A DNA stretch of 64,000 bases from Neorhodopirellula pilleata (GCF_007859915.1 NZ_SJPM01000012.1:97778-161777); one strand, 5' to 3'. Positions 33,838 to 44,248 are shown, counted from the first letter of the stretch. Notes: a model not told the origin generated them from the letters alone. A program made the numbers and translations.

Positions 33838-33905
33838 ACTCCGGTGGCCGACACCGGAGTGTCTTGCGATCGACGAAACCAGAGCGTCCGACGCCGCACG
33901 TGATC
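33838..33905. repeat. Dispersed repeat copy C with a CTCCGGTG/CACCGGAG hairpin
   Basis: The 8-bp hairpin CTCCGGTG-gccga-CACCGGAG is followed by GCGATCGACGAAACCAGAGC, matching copy B at 32640. The region 33608-34061 holds no supportable gene; its longest open frame, on the minus strand, is a translation of this repeat. Confidence 0.5.
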
Positions 33906-34061
33906 AACACATGCAGGTGGGGATGCCAGTGCAAGAGTTGTCGGTGAGTCTGAATCGCCGCAATCATGCTCGGTACGACATTGTCGCGCCCCAGCAGCCT
34001 TCGGGCTTCCGCCTTGAGGCACCTCCCGGCACAAGACGAAAGTTTACCCGGCAGCCCGCGA

Positions 34062-35207
34062 TCAAAGCGGTTGTGACTCGACGGAGGTTACGCGATTGCC
34101 GATGGTTTCCAACGCATCATGATAGCGATCCGTCGCCTTCGCATTTCCCAGCGGGCCGTATCGAGATTGGAGAACGCTCAGTCGTTTCAGTGTGTCGGCC
34201 AACAACTCGTCGTTGTACTTGGAGCTTATCATCGACTCCGATACGTCGGTCTGTCTATCGGCCTGCACGGTTAAGCGGCCCAGAATCGATTCCAATTCGT
34301 TGGCGGCCGTTTCGATGATTCCGCCTAGCTGATCATAGTCTCGTTGATTGTTTACCGAATACGATGCACCCCAGACTCGGTAGCGGATCATCTTGATTTC
34401 GTGGGCAAGACGCTCGGAAGCGGATTGGGGCGAGGGAATCGGTCGCCAGGCCGTCTCCAACGTCGATCCGATTTGCTCTGCGGCGGAGAGCTGTAAGTAG
34501 AGCGACTGTTGCAACTTCGCATTGTTCAGTTTGCTGTTGCTCATAAGTCGTTTGGCCGCATCAATGACCTGCTGCGCTGACGCCGTCACCTCGTTTTTTA
34601 TACGATCCTTCAGCGATGAAAACTGTTCTTCTGGTAGCGGTCCGATCGCGATGGCGCGTGTCGATAAGGATTGGCAACCTGTGCTGAAGCCGTTCAGTCG
34701 TGGTATCGCATTGTCCCTCGAATCTTCGTCGCTGATCGATTCCATTTGAGCGAGCACCGCAACGACAGCACGCTGGAAATTGTCCAGCACCTTGTCGGGC
34801 GAGTCCTCGTTTTTCAAGTAAGTCTTGACGGCCTGGAGCGGTATTTTTTCGCGGCCCAAGTAAAGCCCGACACCGATGCTTGCCATCGCCAAAATCACCA
34901 ACAACACGATCGCTGCGCGAATCAGACTCTTGCGTTGACGATCCATTGTGCCGGAAACTTGACCGGCGATTTTTTTCCACAGGCGACGTTTCGGCCGATG
35001 CACAGGCTCGGTGATAACGACGGCGGGCGGAAGTTCGTCGAACGCGGACGTGCTGACCGCGGACAACGATTGTCCTTTGGCGGGTAACTGGATCGTTTGA
35101 CGGCATCCCGGGCAGACCGCTCGCGAAGCGACATCCAGCCTGCGAATCTTCATCGACAACCCGCATGCGGGGCACTCGATCAAATCAGAATCGGCGGAAG
35201 TGGACAT
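34062..35207 (-). CDS. Zinc-ribbon membrane protein of unknown function
   Basis: From the ATG at 35207 the product has 381 residues. A zinc ribbon (CPACG ... CPGC, near residues 12-35) is followed by a basic linker, one membrane segment (AAIVLLVILAMASIGVGLYL) and a long alpha-helical extracytoplasmic part without recognisable domain. Zinc-ribbon plus single TM proteins are common in planctomycetes; the function is unknown. The frame extends to 35288 but without ATG support. It is isolated, with a repeat-rich region downstream. Confidence 0.75.
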   Translation of the reverse strand: MSTSADSDLIECPACGLSMKIRRLDVASRAVCPGCRQTIQLPAKGQSLSAVSTSAFDELPPAVVITEPVHRPKRRLWKKIAGQVSGTMDRQRKSLIRAAIVLLVILAMASIGVGLYLGREKIPLQAVKTYLKNEDSPDKVLDNFQRAVVAVLAQMESISDEDSRDNAIPRLNGFSTGCQSLSTRAIAIGPLPEEQFSSLKDRIKNEVTASAQQVIDAAKRLMSNSKLNNAKLQQSLYLQLSAAEQIGSTLETAWRPIPSPQSASERLAHEIKMIRYRVWGASYSVNNQRDYDQLGGIIETAANELESILGRLTVQADRQTDVSESMISSKYNDELLADTLKRLSVLQSRYGPLGNAKATDRYHDALETIGNRVTSVESQPL

Positions 35208-35505
35208 CGCAGAGCCTATTCGACCAGAGAGATTTCTAACCTGCGCGATTCTAGCACGCGATTGGAGATCAGTGAACGGTGTCACCAAGGCTGGCGATCG
35301 AAAACTAGCCGAGGGTGCATTAACGTCCCTACCGCCACGGACTCATGTGTCGATTCTCTCGCCGCTCATCAGCTGATGCAGTCGCTTGGCTGCTTTCTTA
35401 ATCGAATGTTCTTAAACGACGTTGTTGCGGCCTTCTTCGGACAATCTTTCTCGTAGCTCGCGTTGTCGTCCCCTGCAAAGGTGATGGTGTTCCCGACTGA
35501 AGCCC
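35208..35505. other. Intergenic region
   Basis: Nothing beyond weak short palindromes is seen. It should contain the promoter of the zinc-ribbon protein gene and the 3' end of the AraC-type transcript. Confidence 0.5.
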
Positions 35506-36420
35506 CTACTCGGGTTGGCAGATTGGGATACACAACGTGCAATCGATACCACGGAGTGTGGCGATCGTTTGCGACAGCCGTGAACCGAGGATTAATTCGG
35601 ATGGATAAAGATCGTAGACAAAATTCAGTCGCGGTTGATAACCGCTGGCGGGCAACCACTGTTCTGCAAAGATTCGCCAAGTTCGATCGAGTTCGGTAAG
35701 CGATCCGTGAAAATGAACCAACGCCGTTTGGCCTCCGGGGATGAAGGTCGTGCTGGCAACGCGGTCAGTCTGAAACATGCTGTTGATCTCGATTGCCGCA
35801 TCGTATCGGTAGACGGCCGACGATGCTTCGATGTGGTCGCTCCAATCATCGTAATGGATTCCCAGGAACGTCGAGTTCTTTTTGGTCAGACCACGTTGTC
35901 GACACCACCGTATCATTTCGGGCCATATCCCCGCCATGCCGCTGGTCGGTCCCATGTAACGCATCAAAGCGATCCGCCGCGTCGGCGTCCTTTCGATTTG
36001 GACTGACAACGGGCAAGCGGCGAGCGCACCGCGATCAGCTGACGGAGCGCCGGGTGTCGGCAGTTTGATGTAGGCGTGTCGCAGGTTGTTGGCGCGGAAA
36101 TCGGCGGGCGATTGTCCATAGGCTTTAGTGAAAGCGTGAGTGAAACCGGCATGGGTGGCGAAACCGGATTCCATCGCGACTTGGGTGATCGGGCAATCGG
36201 AATTCTTCAAGATGAACGCCGCGTTGGCCAGACGAAGTCGCCGCAGATGCGACATCACGCTTTCGCCGACGACCTGGCGAAAGAGCCGCTGGAAATGGAA
36301 CTCGGACAAGTCCGCATATTCCGCTAGTCCGGCGACGGTGAAGCGAAAGTTCAAGTCGCATTCCATCAACAGGCAAGTGTCGACGATTCGGCGTCGGTTG
36401 TTGTCGGAAATGTCCGGCAT
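35506..36420 (-). CDS. AraC-family transcriptional regulator with GyrI-like effector domain
   Basis: The 304-residue protein has the DNA-binding domain at the N-terminus: two helix-turn-helix units, FTVAGLAEYADLSEFHFQRLFRQ and ITQVAMESGFATHAGFTHAFTKAYGQSP (positions about 27-105). A GyrI-like small-molecule domain follows (ALMRYMGPTSGMAGIWPEMIRW ... FLGIHYDDWSDH). This is the SoxS/Rob-like architecture that senses hydrophobic compounds or drugs. The target genes cannot be told; the divergent giant surface protein lies 323 bases away. Confidence 0.88.
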   Translation of the reverse strand: MPDISDNNRRRIVDTCLLMECDLNFRFTVAGLAEYADLSEFHFQRLFRQVVGESVMSHLRRLRLANAAFILKNSDCPITQVAMESGFATHAGFTHAFTKAYGQSPADFRANNLRHAYIKLPTPGAPSADRGALAACPLSVQIERTPTRRIALMRYMGPTSGMAGIWPEMIRWCRQRGLTKKNSTFLGIHYDDWSDHIEASSAVYRYDAAIEINSMFQTDRVASTTFIPGGQTALVHFHGSLTELDRTWRIFAEQWLPASGYQPRLNFVYDLYPSELILGSRLSQTIATLRGIDCTLCIPICQPE

Positions 36421-36743
36421 CGCATCGATGTTGGTTTGGATGATGTGTTCAACCGAATGCTTATCACGCGACGAGACGGGGCAAGGGTTGCGGTCGCGGC
36501 GTTGCCCTCACGGCTGATATTTGAATCACTGATTATAGGAAATCGTCTTTTGCCGGTCAGTTCGAACCTCGTCCGGCCTGTGAAAATAGCATTCCTCGAC
36601 AAGCCTAGCAGTCTCCCCCGCACTAGAATGTCGTTTGTCCATAAGTGGTAACCCGTACTTCATCCGCCAATTCCCAGCTTGCGCGAGTCCGGTCATGTTT
36701 CAACGCTGTTGTGGAGTCGATCCAAGTATTCAGGAGTCCGACT
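36421..36743. other. Divergent intergenic region between the AraC regulator and the giant surface protein
   Basis: The 323-base gap should hold promoters for both genes. GGAG at 36733-36736, seven bases before the ATG at 36744, is a ribosome-binding site and decides the start of the giant gene. No other gene is seen. Confidence 0.55.
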
Positions 36744-39700
36744 ATGTCGCGAGATTCGTACTTTGAGATCCTGAACACTATGCAGCGCAATGATAGTTCG
36801 AAGCGCGGCTCCCGATTGCGAAATCGACGCTTTTTGCGCCTCGAGCAACTTGAGAATCGCGAAATGTTGGCGTGTGGAGTCGAAGTCATCCCAGACAATC
36901 ACCCCGGTTTGACCGGCGAGTTTTCGGCGAGGATCGATGCTGAGACGGATTCCTTGATATTGAAGTTTGAGAACGCCGAAGACGCAGAGGGCATCAAGGT
37001 CTTTGGGACTGGACTTACCTCGGCCGAGGGCCATCGGGTTGGTAACTTCGACTTGGACTTTGTGCAGGACACGACGCGAGTCGATTTGACATCGGAGTTG
37101 AAGCCATCTCCGGTCGCAGCGGGAAACGCTGAGTTTCGAATTCGAGATATTTCAGCCAAAGTGCTTGCAGCCTACACTCCCATCCCGATTCCCATCGACC
37201 GCGTGATCCAGCCTCGACCTCAAGGTTTCGGTGCAGTCGAGATCACACAGCTAGCTGAACGCGCGGCGCCTGGAGTCGAGATCGAATTTGCGGAGGGACC
37301 AGCCGTCTTAGTTTTTCGCAATAACAATGATCTCGACGTTCAGTTGAGTGGTACGCCGGTTCAAGTAGTCGCTGGCAACGGAACGCTTTTAGATGGAACC
37401 CAAATTCGGTTTGGCGAAGAGTTCACAGTGGGGATCGACCTCTGTAATGTCGCAGGACGGGAGTTCTTTGGGGATGTTTCCCGTCCCGGCGGTTTTCGCA
37501 GTGAGCGTTTTTCCGTTGACGGGATCACTTCGACTTACAACGACTTTGAGTTTCTGCGCTTCGAACAAGTAGAGTTTTTGCCCCTCTTGAGCGTATTCTC
37601 CATAGATACAAACCACCTACTTCTCATGCCAGTGGGCATCTCCGCCGACGATATTGCTCAGGGAGTTCATAAGCAACGGCTCCGTGACGCGGGCAACCTC
37701 TTTAACGTCGATGAATTGCCATTGTTTTTATCCGTGAACTATGGGGATGGAACCACCGAGGTGATTCCCTTCGAATTGGGAATGAACCTTCAAGCAACGC
37801 TGCGGCACGTTTACACAGAGCCCGGCGAATTCAATGTATCCGTACAGGTTGTCCGCGAGTTTCTTGATCGATTTGTCTCGTTCTTGGATATCCGGTTCGA
37901 CGAAAAAGTCGTTGTTATTCAAGAAGGGACTGAAGATCCGGATGCACCGTTCGTAGGTGTAAATGGTCTCTTCGAGATCGACAAGTTTGATGTCGTGACC
38001 GACGGCAAATCGGACAACAACACGATCAGTGGAGGCGTACGCATTGGTGCCGTTCACGGGCGGCTCGCTGGCGGAGTCACGGGCGACGTCAAGATCGGGA
38101 CACGTGTGCAATCGTTTATCGGGGCGAAGACGGGCAATCTGATTGATGCCAGAAACTTTTTTGATGCGATCGCTGTGGTGGATGTCCAGAACGCCGCGGG
38201 CGCGCCGCGACAATCGTTCAGTTTTGACTTGGAAGACGCAATCGCCGCCGGAGATCTCGGCGGGTTCTTTGATCCCAGCGTGTTTGTACCCGCTGGGATT
38301 AAGCACCCGGAAACTAGATTGACGTTCCTCTTGCTCGACTCCACGGGAACAGAGGTACTCGACGAGATTCGATTACTGCTCGACGATGTCGAGGCGCTTT
38401 TTGTCGAAAGTTCAGAGCGACTGGCACAGCCGGTCGACGTGGATATTCGCACACAGGCCGAAGTGTTGCACCCAACGGGCGATCCGACGCAGCCTTTCGA
38501 TCCACTGACCGTTTTCGTCACAGCAGAGAACATCCTTTTCAATCTTGGTCCCACCGATGACCCCGCGACGCTGACCATCGACTTTGGGGACGGCACGCCA
38601 CTGGTTGTGCAATCGATCGTGCCAAAACGATCCAAGGACGGAGGATCGCTTAACGACGGTATTTTCGCCGAAGTGCCGGACTCCTTCACCGCGGAATTGT
38701 CTCGCCAATTTACACATCAGTACACCCAAATCGGCGAGTACATCGTTCGCGCCACGTTGACTTTGCCGAACGGCCAGCAGTCTGCGGAAGAACGAAAGGT
38801 CTCGGTGGGACCGCTGAATCCACCTTCGTTCTCGGTCTCTTCGGTTTTTACGGATCGTATTCATACCGCCCCTGGAGTCGCCAAACTTCGCGTGTCCGGC
38901 TCGGTGGCATCGGCGCAAATCGGCGAAGAAGTCAGTTTGTCATTTCAGATCGGCGATCGTACCCAACGGATCACGACGATCCTGGACGGCAAAGGCTACG
39001 ACGTCGAATTGGATCAAATCGACCTGTTGGAACTAATTCCAGAAGGGACGCGTGAAATTGCGTTGAAAGGACTTGTTAGCGTCAGCGGCCAGACGATTGG
39101 TGACGGAGTGTTTCCATTCCAGTTCAAAGTCGAGCGGCAGCAAATCGAATTGGGCAGCTTCTCCCGTTCTCTTGGAGGCGATCCGGATGACCCGCTTGGA
39201 GGTTTCGCGGATGACGACAACTTGACGTTTTTTGGCATCGGAGACGAATTCGATATTAGTGTTCCGATCGCGTTGCTACGAGGACCGTTCGGGAATCGGC
39301 AGACGGTTCAAGATACGGGCACTTTTACCTTTGTCGCGACCAACCGTAACATGCACTCGGTGAGTGACATCGCGTCGCTCGCGAGTGCGGCGGTGGGCGG
39401 CGGTTTGTTCGACGCCCCGCGCATGTTGAAAGAGGGCGTGATAACAATTAAGTCGTTCCTGATCGATCCAAACACAAACGGTCGGACACAGATCGACGAA
39501 AAGTCCTTCAGTATTCCCGATCTGCTATTGGCACCCAAGTTAAGTCTTACGGCCACGCCAGTCATCGAAGGAGCCGTCAACCTGGGCGGCATCGGCGGCA
39601 CGTTGTTTAACATGGTCGGAGATTTGACAGTTACGATCGATTGGGGAAATGGCGAGCCACCGACGTTGCTCCAGCGAACGGGAGCGTTTTCGGGCAACCC

Positions 39701-42700
39701 GCCGTCATTTAACACTCAGCAGGTTCCGCATCAGTATTTCGACGACCCGGCTGGACCTGAATCAGGCCAGACGTTCCGCGCCGTGGTTGTGGTGACGGAA
39801 GGTGGGAACGAGATCGCTCGCGAATCCATTGATGTACCTGTCAGCGATCGCGGCCCCGCCGGTTTGCATTTAGACGTCACTGTGACATCGGCCGCGCTCG
39901 ATCCTGTATCGCAACGCGAAGCCGTGTTAGAAATCACCGGCAGCGACACTTTGGAGAACGGCAACCCAAGCCTAGATGACCTGAAAGCGACGGTTCTTTG
40001 GCGCGACGGGACGACAAACATATTTGTCATACCGCAAGGCGGCGGAACCGTGACGGCACGCCACACTTACGATCAACAGTTCTTGGAAGACTTGGCTGCT
40101 AACGGCAGTGAGTTGCGCGTGGCAAGGCCGGCGGTAACGCTGGATGATGATGATGGTTCGCAGATCACTGAGTTGGTCAACATCCTGGGTTCGCCCAAAA
40201 TGTCGATTCGTTTCCAGGACGATCCTGCGTTGCTGCGGGCCGAGTGGAAGGATCGTTTTGGTCCGGAGTTGGCTGCAGGTAAGGCATTTGTTGGCGAGCA
40301 GGTTGATGTGGTGATCGCACTGACCGAGGCGGATCGTCGCCGCGTTGATGCGCTATCCGCAGACGACGAGTTCATCATTAACGTCGAACTGGGGGATGGA
40401 CAGACGCTGGAGCTGGTCGGGCGGCGCGTATCCGGGACAGCCTTGCGAGAGGAGTTTCATGTTCGCAACGCTGATGGAACGCTGGGTTCGCGACTGACCT
40501 ACAACGATGTTAACGGGCAGATCGAGCTCGAAGATTCCGCGACGCGTGAATCGTTAGTCCGATACGATCGGGCCGGTGTCTTCCGTGTTCGCGCTTTTGC
40601 TTCGACCGTTCAGGCTCAAGGGGATCTCGTGCCGATGGCGGCTGCGTTCGTCGCCATCTATCCGCGCGTCGAGGTCGTTCTCGGCGACGATGGCAGTGTT
40701 ACGATCAAGACTCAGGTCGGTAATGTCGACGCGAAACCCGCCCTCAAGCTTGGCATTCCCGGCGAGGACATTGGCATCGAGGACGCGGTCGGGTTTGTCG
40801 GTTTCTCGGATTTGGACCGTTTCCGAGCTCCCAGCGATCCTCGACGCGACATCAGTGCCGGTATTATCCGGTTTGAACAGGGAGAACTTCCATTTGACGT
40901 CGCCGTTGGTGGTGAGCTGCAAATCTCGCTCGAAGTGTCCCGGGAAGAGACGGCAAGTGGTGGCGTAATCGGATCGCAACTTGTGCTGCCATTTATCTTC
41001 GGCGCTGGCCAAATTCGGCCAATCCAAGTCATCGCTTCGGCGACCATTGATCAGAATGTTCCTGTACCGCTGAGCCTGATACTATCGGACGTTGATCGAG
41101 AGATCGTGAACTCCCTGCCGTCCGACCCGTTTGCCGATGGCGGAACCTTTATCATCACCTTGAGTCTTGGAGACGGCACTCCAACTGTTCTGTTGGCGCG
41201 TCGGCCTATCACGCCGCCCAATACGTTTGAAGTGCATGCATTTCCCGAGGACATACGCTTCGGCTTGGGCTTGTTTGACCGCAACACCGGACGTGAAAGG
41301 CCGCTTTCCGATGAACTCGTCGCTTACGACACGGTGACTGGGACTCTGCGTCTGGACCGGCTTACCAATGAAACGCCGTTTGTCGTCTACAAGCGTGGCG
41401 GCCTTTTCGAAATATCGGCAATTACTCCGGAAGCGTTTGGTAATGCCTTCATTTCGGTGAGCGATCTGGCCCCATCCGTTGTGCCGGGATTTGAGCAGGA
41501 TTCATCCGGACGTTTCACTAACACACAGTTCAACCTGCATTTTACCAACGGTGGCAGGGTCAAGATTCGCGACGAAGAGCGGGAGGTTCCCGCTGGTCAG
41601 AGCCTCGTCAGCCTGGACGAATTCAATATTCTTCCGGGAGAAGCATTTCTCATCGAAATCGAGGAATTTAGAAAGGGTATCCTGCGCAAACTCGAAATCG
41701 TCGCTCCTTCCGCGCCCGATCTAGAAACAAAGATCGAAAACCTAACCGCTAGAAGCACCGACGATAATCAGGTGAAGGTCACAGGTAAATTGCCGGGAGA
41801 GTCACGCGACGTAATGATGACCGCCACCGACTCGTTGGGGAACGTGTTGGGACAAAGCACAATCGTTGCGGGCCAAGGAGTGTTCGAATTCCATATCCTT
41901 CGGCCGACAAACGCTGGCGATGATTTTCTCTTTCTCGAACTGAACAACGGCGAGGCAATTTCGCATGTCTCCACCGAGATCCGAAACAACATCAACATTG
42001 ATGTTCAGAAGAATCAGACAACGAACGAGTCGCAAGAACGAAACTTGGAAATCCGACTCGATATCCTGCAGCCCGAGATCGAGTTGTTGAACGTGCTTGT
42101 AGAAACGTTGGCCGGACAATTGGCAGCACAAACGTCGGGCGGCGAAGTCGTCGGATCAAACCTGCAATTCAACGGTACGGTCGAAGAGGTTCGGCAGTTT
42201 TTGGAGTCGGTTGTCTTTCGTCCCGTACCGGGTGAACTCAAGAAAGCGTTCGTTGATATCATCGTCGAGGATCGTATCGACCCAACTGATTTAGACGCGG
42301 CACGTATTGAGCTCACGGTTGCAACGGCCCCTGCGAGGACGCGAGACTTCGGTGATGCACCAGCTCCGTTTCCAACCACACTCGCGGCAGACGGAGCGAG
42401 GCACATTGCGACCGGGCCAATGCTAGGTCAAGCTGTTGACACAGAAGCCGATGGTGTGAAAAGCGACGACGCCGATGGCGATGATACGAGCGGGGCAACG
42501 CCGGACGACGAAGATGGTGTCGCATTCGGCAGTACCTTGCTCGCAATCAGCGATTTTGCGACGACCGCCAACGTTTTGATTACAGCGTCGGAAAGGGCCA
42601 AGCTGGATGCGTGGATCGATTTCAACGGCAATGGCAATTGGGACGATGCGGGTGAGCAGATCTTCGCGAGCCACGACGTCGAAGCGGGCGAGAACACGCT

Positions 42701-43961
42701 CAGCTTCACAGTGCCGGCCAGCTCGAGCGTGGGGCAAACGGCTGCTCGATTTCGCATCAGTACCGCTGGCGGTCTGTTGCCGACCGGCCAAGCCGACGAT
42801 GGCGAAGTGGAAGACTACCTCGTCACGATCGTTGACGGCGACACGGCGGCGGATGTCTCAGTTCATCTCCCCGGCGGCGAGACAAGCGTCACGATCGAAA
42901 TTCCGGACGAGCCCGCCGAAGGTGAATCGCCCACCAACGCGACCTTGGTGGTCCGCACCGGTACGCAAGAACTGTTACGGGTTCCACCAGTGTCCGTCGC
43001 GTCGATCCGACTGATCGCGTCACCGCAGGACGATATCGTGTCACTGATGGATTTATCGGCGATCGTTGGCCGCGCGTTGACAGTGCTCGCCGATGGTGGC
43101 GATGGCAACGACACGTTGCGACTTCTCGGAGCCAACTTTGCCGTTGACTTGACGGGCGACGGCGGGACGAACCTTCAGAATTTCGAGGCGTTTGACATCA
43201 TCGGCGACGGCAACAATTCGTTGAAGCTGGACGCGGACCAAGTCTTGCGACTCTCGCCCGCGAGCAGCACGTTGCTAGTACGATCCAACCCCGGCGACCG
43301 TGTCGAGATCGGAGAGGGTTGGGGACGGATCGCCACAGAGGTCGTCGATGGCGAATTCGTTCGCGTCGTCTCGCAGCAGGCCGCGACGCTGCGGCTGATC
43401 GGTCCCGACGAGTGGTCCAACCCGGTCGACCCGCACGACGTCAATAACGATGGTAGCGTGAATGCTGTGGATGCTTTAACGGTAATCAACGAATTGAATC
43501 GCCAACGGTTTTCCGATAACGAGGGACTGCTGGTACCTGCGTCAACGACTGGACCGTTTCCTAACGTGTTCTTTGACGTTACCGGTGATGCAAGGGCGTC
43601 GGCCCTCGACGCATTACGCGTGATCAATTTCCTCAATCTACGCGACTTCGAAAACCCGGCGGGCGAAAACCTGTCGAAACGTACGAGTCCGACATCCTTG
43701 ATCGCCATTGCAATTGCGAACCACTCGATCGGGCAGTCGCCACCAAGATCAAACCGAGAATTCGACGGCACCATTTTGCCAGGCGGACAGTCGAATCAGA
43801 AGATCGTTGCAGAACTTCTAACGGACGATCGCACCGGATCGAAAGCCATGGTCGGCATGCAAAAGGAACGTGAAATTTTGGTGGATGCCGTTTTGCAGCA
43901 AATGGATGAGCCTCCATTGCCCGAACAGATCGCATCGTTGGAACTGCGTAACAATTTTTGA
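36744..43961 (+). CDS. Giant planctomycete surface protein with PKD-like repeats, GEVED domain and dockerin
   Basis: From the ATG at 36744 the product has 2405 residues. Residues 28-43 (RRFLRLEQLENREMLA) carry the Arg-rich/LEQLE motif that marks many exported giant planctomycete proteins. Immunoglobulin/PKD-like segments with DGT and DYTYxEPGxF-like blocks occur near 330-370 (YGDGTTEVIP, HVYTEPGEFNVSVQV) and 610-690. A GEVED domain follows near 1865-2030 (DFGDAPAPFPTT ... DGEVEDYLV). A dockerin-type calcium repeat pair near 2230-2300 (DVNNDGSVNAVDAL, DVTGDARASALDALRVIN) lies close to the end. It is probably displayed at the surface, where the dockerin may hold it to a cohesin or to itself. 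The 36645 start is less likely than 36744. Confidence 0.88.
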   Translation: MSRDSYFEILNTMQRNDSSKRGSRLRNRRFLRLEQLENREMLACGVEVIPDNHPGLTGEFSARIDAETDSLILKFENAEDAEGIKVFGTGLTSAEGHRVGNFDLDFVQDTTRVDLTSELKPSPVAAGNAEFRIRDISAKVLAAYTPIPIPIDRVIQPRPQGFGAVEITQLAERAAPGVEIEFAEGPAVLVFRNNNDLDVQLSGTPVQVVAGNGTLLDGTQIRFGEEFTVGIDLCNVAGREFFGDVSRPGGFRSERFSVDGITSTYNDFEFLRFEQVEFLPLLSVFSIDTNHLLLMPVGISADDIAQGVHKQRLRDAGNLFNVDELPLFLSVNYGDGTTEVIPFELGMNLQATLRHVYTEPGEFNVSVQVVREFLDRFVSFLDIRFDEKVVVIQEGTEDPDAPFVGVNGLFEIDKFDVVTDGKSDNNTISGGVRIGAVHGRLAGGVTGDVKIGTRVQSFIGAKTGNLIDARNFFDAIAVVDVQNAAGAPRQSFSFDLEDAIAAGDLGGFFDPSVFVPAGIKHPETRLTFLLLDSTGTEVLDEIRLLLDDVEALFVESSERLAQPVDVDIRTQAEVLHPTGDPTQPFDPLTVFVTAENILFNLGPTDDPATLTIDFGDGTPLVVQSIVPKRSKDGGSLNDGIFAEVPDSFTAELSRQFTHQYTQIGEYIVRATLTLPNGQQSAEERKVSVGPLNPPSFSVSSVFTDRIHTAPGVAKLRVSGSVASAQIGEEVSLSFQIGDRTQRITTILDGKGYDVELDQIDLLELIPEGTREIALKGLVSVSGQTIGDGVFPFQFKVERQQIELGSFSRSLGGDPDDPLGGFADDDNLTFFGIGDEFDISVPIALLRGPFGNRQTVQDTGTFTFVATNRNMHSVSDIASLASAAVGGGLFDAPRMLKEGVITIKSFLIDPNTNGRTQIDEKSFSIPDLLLAPKLSLTATPVIEGAVNLGGIGGTLFNMVGDLTVTIDWGNGEPPTLLQRTGAFSGNPPSFNTQQVPHQYFDDPAGPESGQTFRAVVVVTEGGNEIARESIDVPVSDRGPAGLHLDVTVTSAALDPVSQREAVLEITGSDTLENGNPSLDDLKATVLWRDGTTNIFVIPQGGGTVTARHTYDQQFLEDLAANGSELRVARPAVTLDDDDGSQITELVNILGSPKMSIRFQDDPALLRAEWKDRFGPELAAGKAFVGEQVDVVIALTEADRRRVDALSADDEFIINVELGDGQTLELVGRRVSGTALREEFHVRNADGTLGSRLTYNDVNGQIELEDSATRESLVRYDRAGVFRVRAFASTVQAQGDLVPMAAAFVAIYPRVEVVLGDDGSVTIKTQVGNVDAKPALKLGIPGEDIGIEDAVGFVGFSDLDRFRAPSDPRRDISAGIIRFEQGELPFDVAVGGELQISLEVSREETASGGVIGSQLVLPFIFGAGQIRPIQVIASATIDQNVPVPLSLILSDVDREIVNSLPSDPFADGGTFIITLSLGDGTPTVLLARRPITPPNTFEVHAFPEDIRFGLGLFDRNTGRERPLSDELVAYDTVTGTLRLDRLTNETPFVVYKRGGLFEISAITPEAFGNAFISVSDLAPSVVPGFEQDSSGRFTNTQFNLHFTNGGRVKIRDEEREVPAGQSLVSLDEFNILPGEAFLIEIEEFRKGILRKLEIVAPSAPDLETKIENLTARSTDDNQVKVTGKLPGESRDVMMTATDSLGNVLGQSTIVAGQGVFEFHILRPTNAGDDFLFLELNNGEAISHVSTEIRNNINIDVQKNQTTNESQERNLEIRLDILQPEIELLNVLVETLAGQLAAQTSGGEVVGSNLQFNGTVEEVRQFLESVVFRPVPGELKKAFVDIIVEDRIDPTDLDAARIELTVATAPARTRDFGDAPAPFPTTLAADGARHIATGPMLGQAVDTEADGVKSDDADGDDTSGATPDDEDGVAFGSTLLAISDFATTANVLITASERAKLDAWIDFNGNGNWDDAGEQIFASHDVEAGENTLSFTVPASSSVGQTAARFRISTAGGLLPTGQADDGEVEDYLVTIVDGDTAADVSVHLPGGETSVTIEIPDEPAEGESPTNATLVVRTGTQELLRVPPVSVASIRLIASPQDDIVSLMDLSAIVGRALTVLADGGDGNDTLRLLGANFAVDLTGDGGTNLQNFEAFDIIGDGNNSLKLDADQVLRLSPASSTLLVRSNPGDRVEIGEGWGRIATEVVDGEFVRVVSQQAATLRLIGPDEWSNPVDPHDVNNDGSVNAVDALTVINELNRQRFSDNEGLLVPASTTGPFPNVFFDVTGDARASALDALRVINFLNLRDFENPAGENLSKRTSPTSLIAIAIANHSIGQSPPRSNREFDGTILPGGQSNQKIVAELLTDDRTGSKAMVGMQKEREILVDAVLQQMDEPPLPEQIASLELRNNF

Positions 43962-43963
43962 TT

Positions 43964-44110
43964 GTGACATCCGGTGCGATCTATCATCGGGTCACCCGAG
44001 GTGATGGACGCAAACCGATTTTTTACGATCAAGGCCATTACGATCGCATGACAGATGGGGTGTTGGATGAAGTCACGCGGAGCGGATGGACGTTGTTCGT
44101 ATCTTGTTGA
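43964..44110 (+). pseudogene. N-terminal remnant of an IS200/REP-type transposase
   Basis: The frame after the giant gene's stop translates to a peptide containing SGAIYHRVTRGDGRKPIF, YDRMTDGVLDEVTRSGWTLF and then a stop. This matches the start of Y1_Tnp-type transposases (xxxYHVxxRGNxRxxIF ... GWRLFA). The catalytic HUH and Tyr parts are absent. It abuts the giant gene and precedes palindromic repeats at 44249-44480, the kind of sequences REP-associated transposases mobilise. Confidence 0.6.
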
Positions 44111-44248
44111 ATGCTGAAGGAAATGCTTCGCGTAGCGTCAAAATCGGGTTTTGGTTCTCATGTTTGCGTCCAATTCGAGACCCGAGGCAGATCATCCGCG
44201 AAGTTCATGCAGCATGCAGCTCGTGATTCGATCGCCTTTAAAGGACTA

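Noticed and set aside
33630..34034. A 134-codon minus-strand frame between the DUF1579 and zinc-ribbon genes
   Set aside because: It mostly translates a dispersed repeat and has atypical composition.
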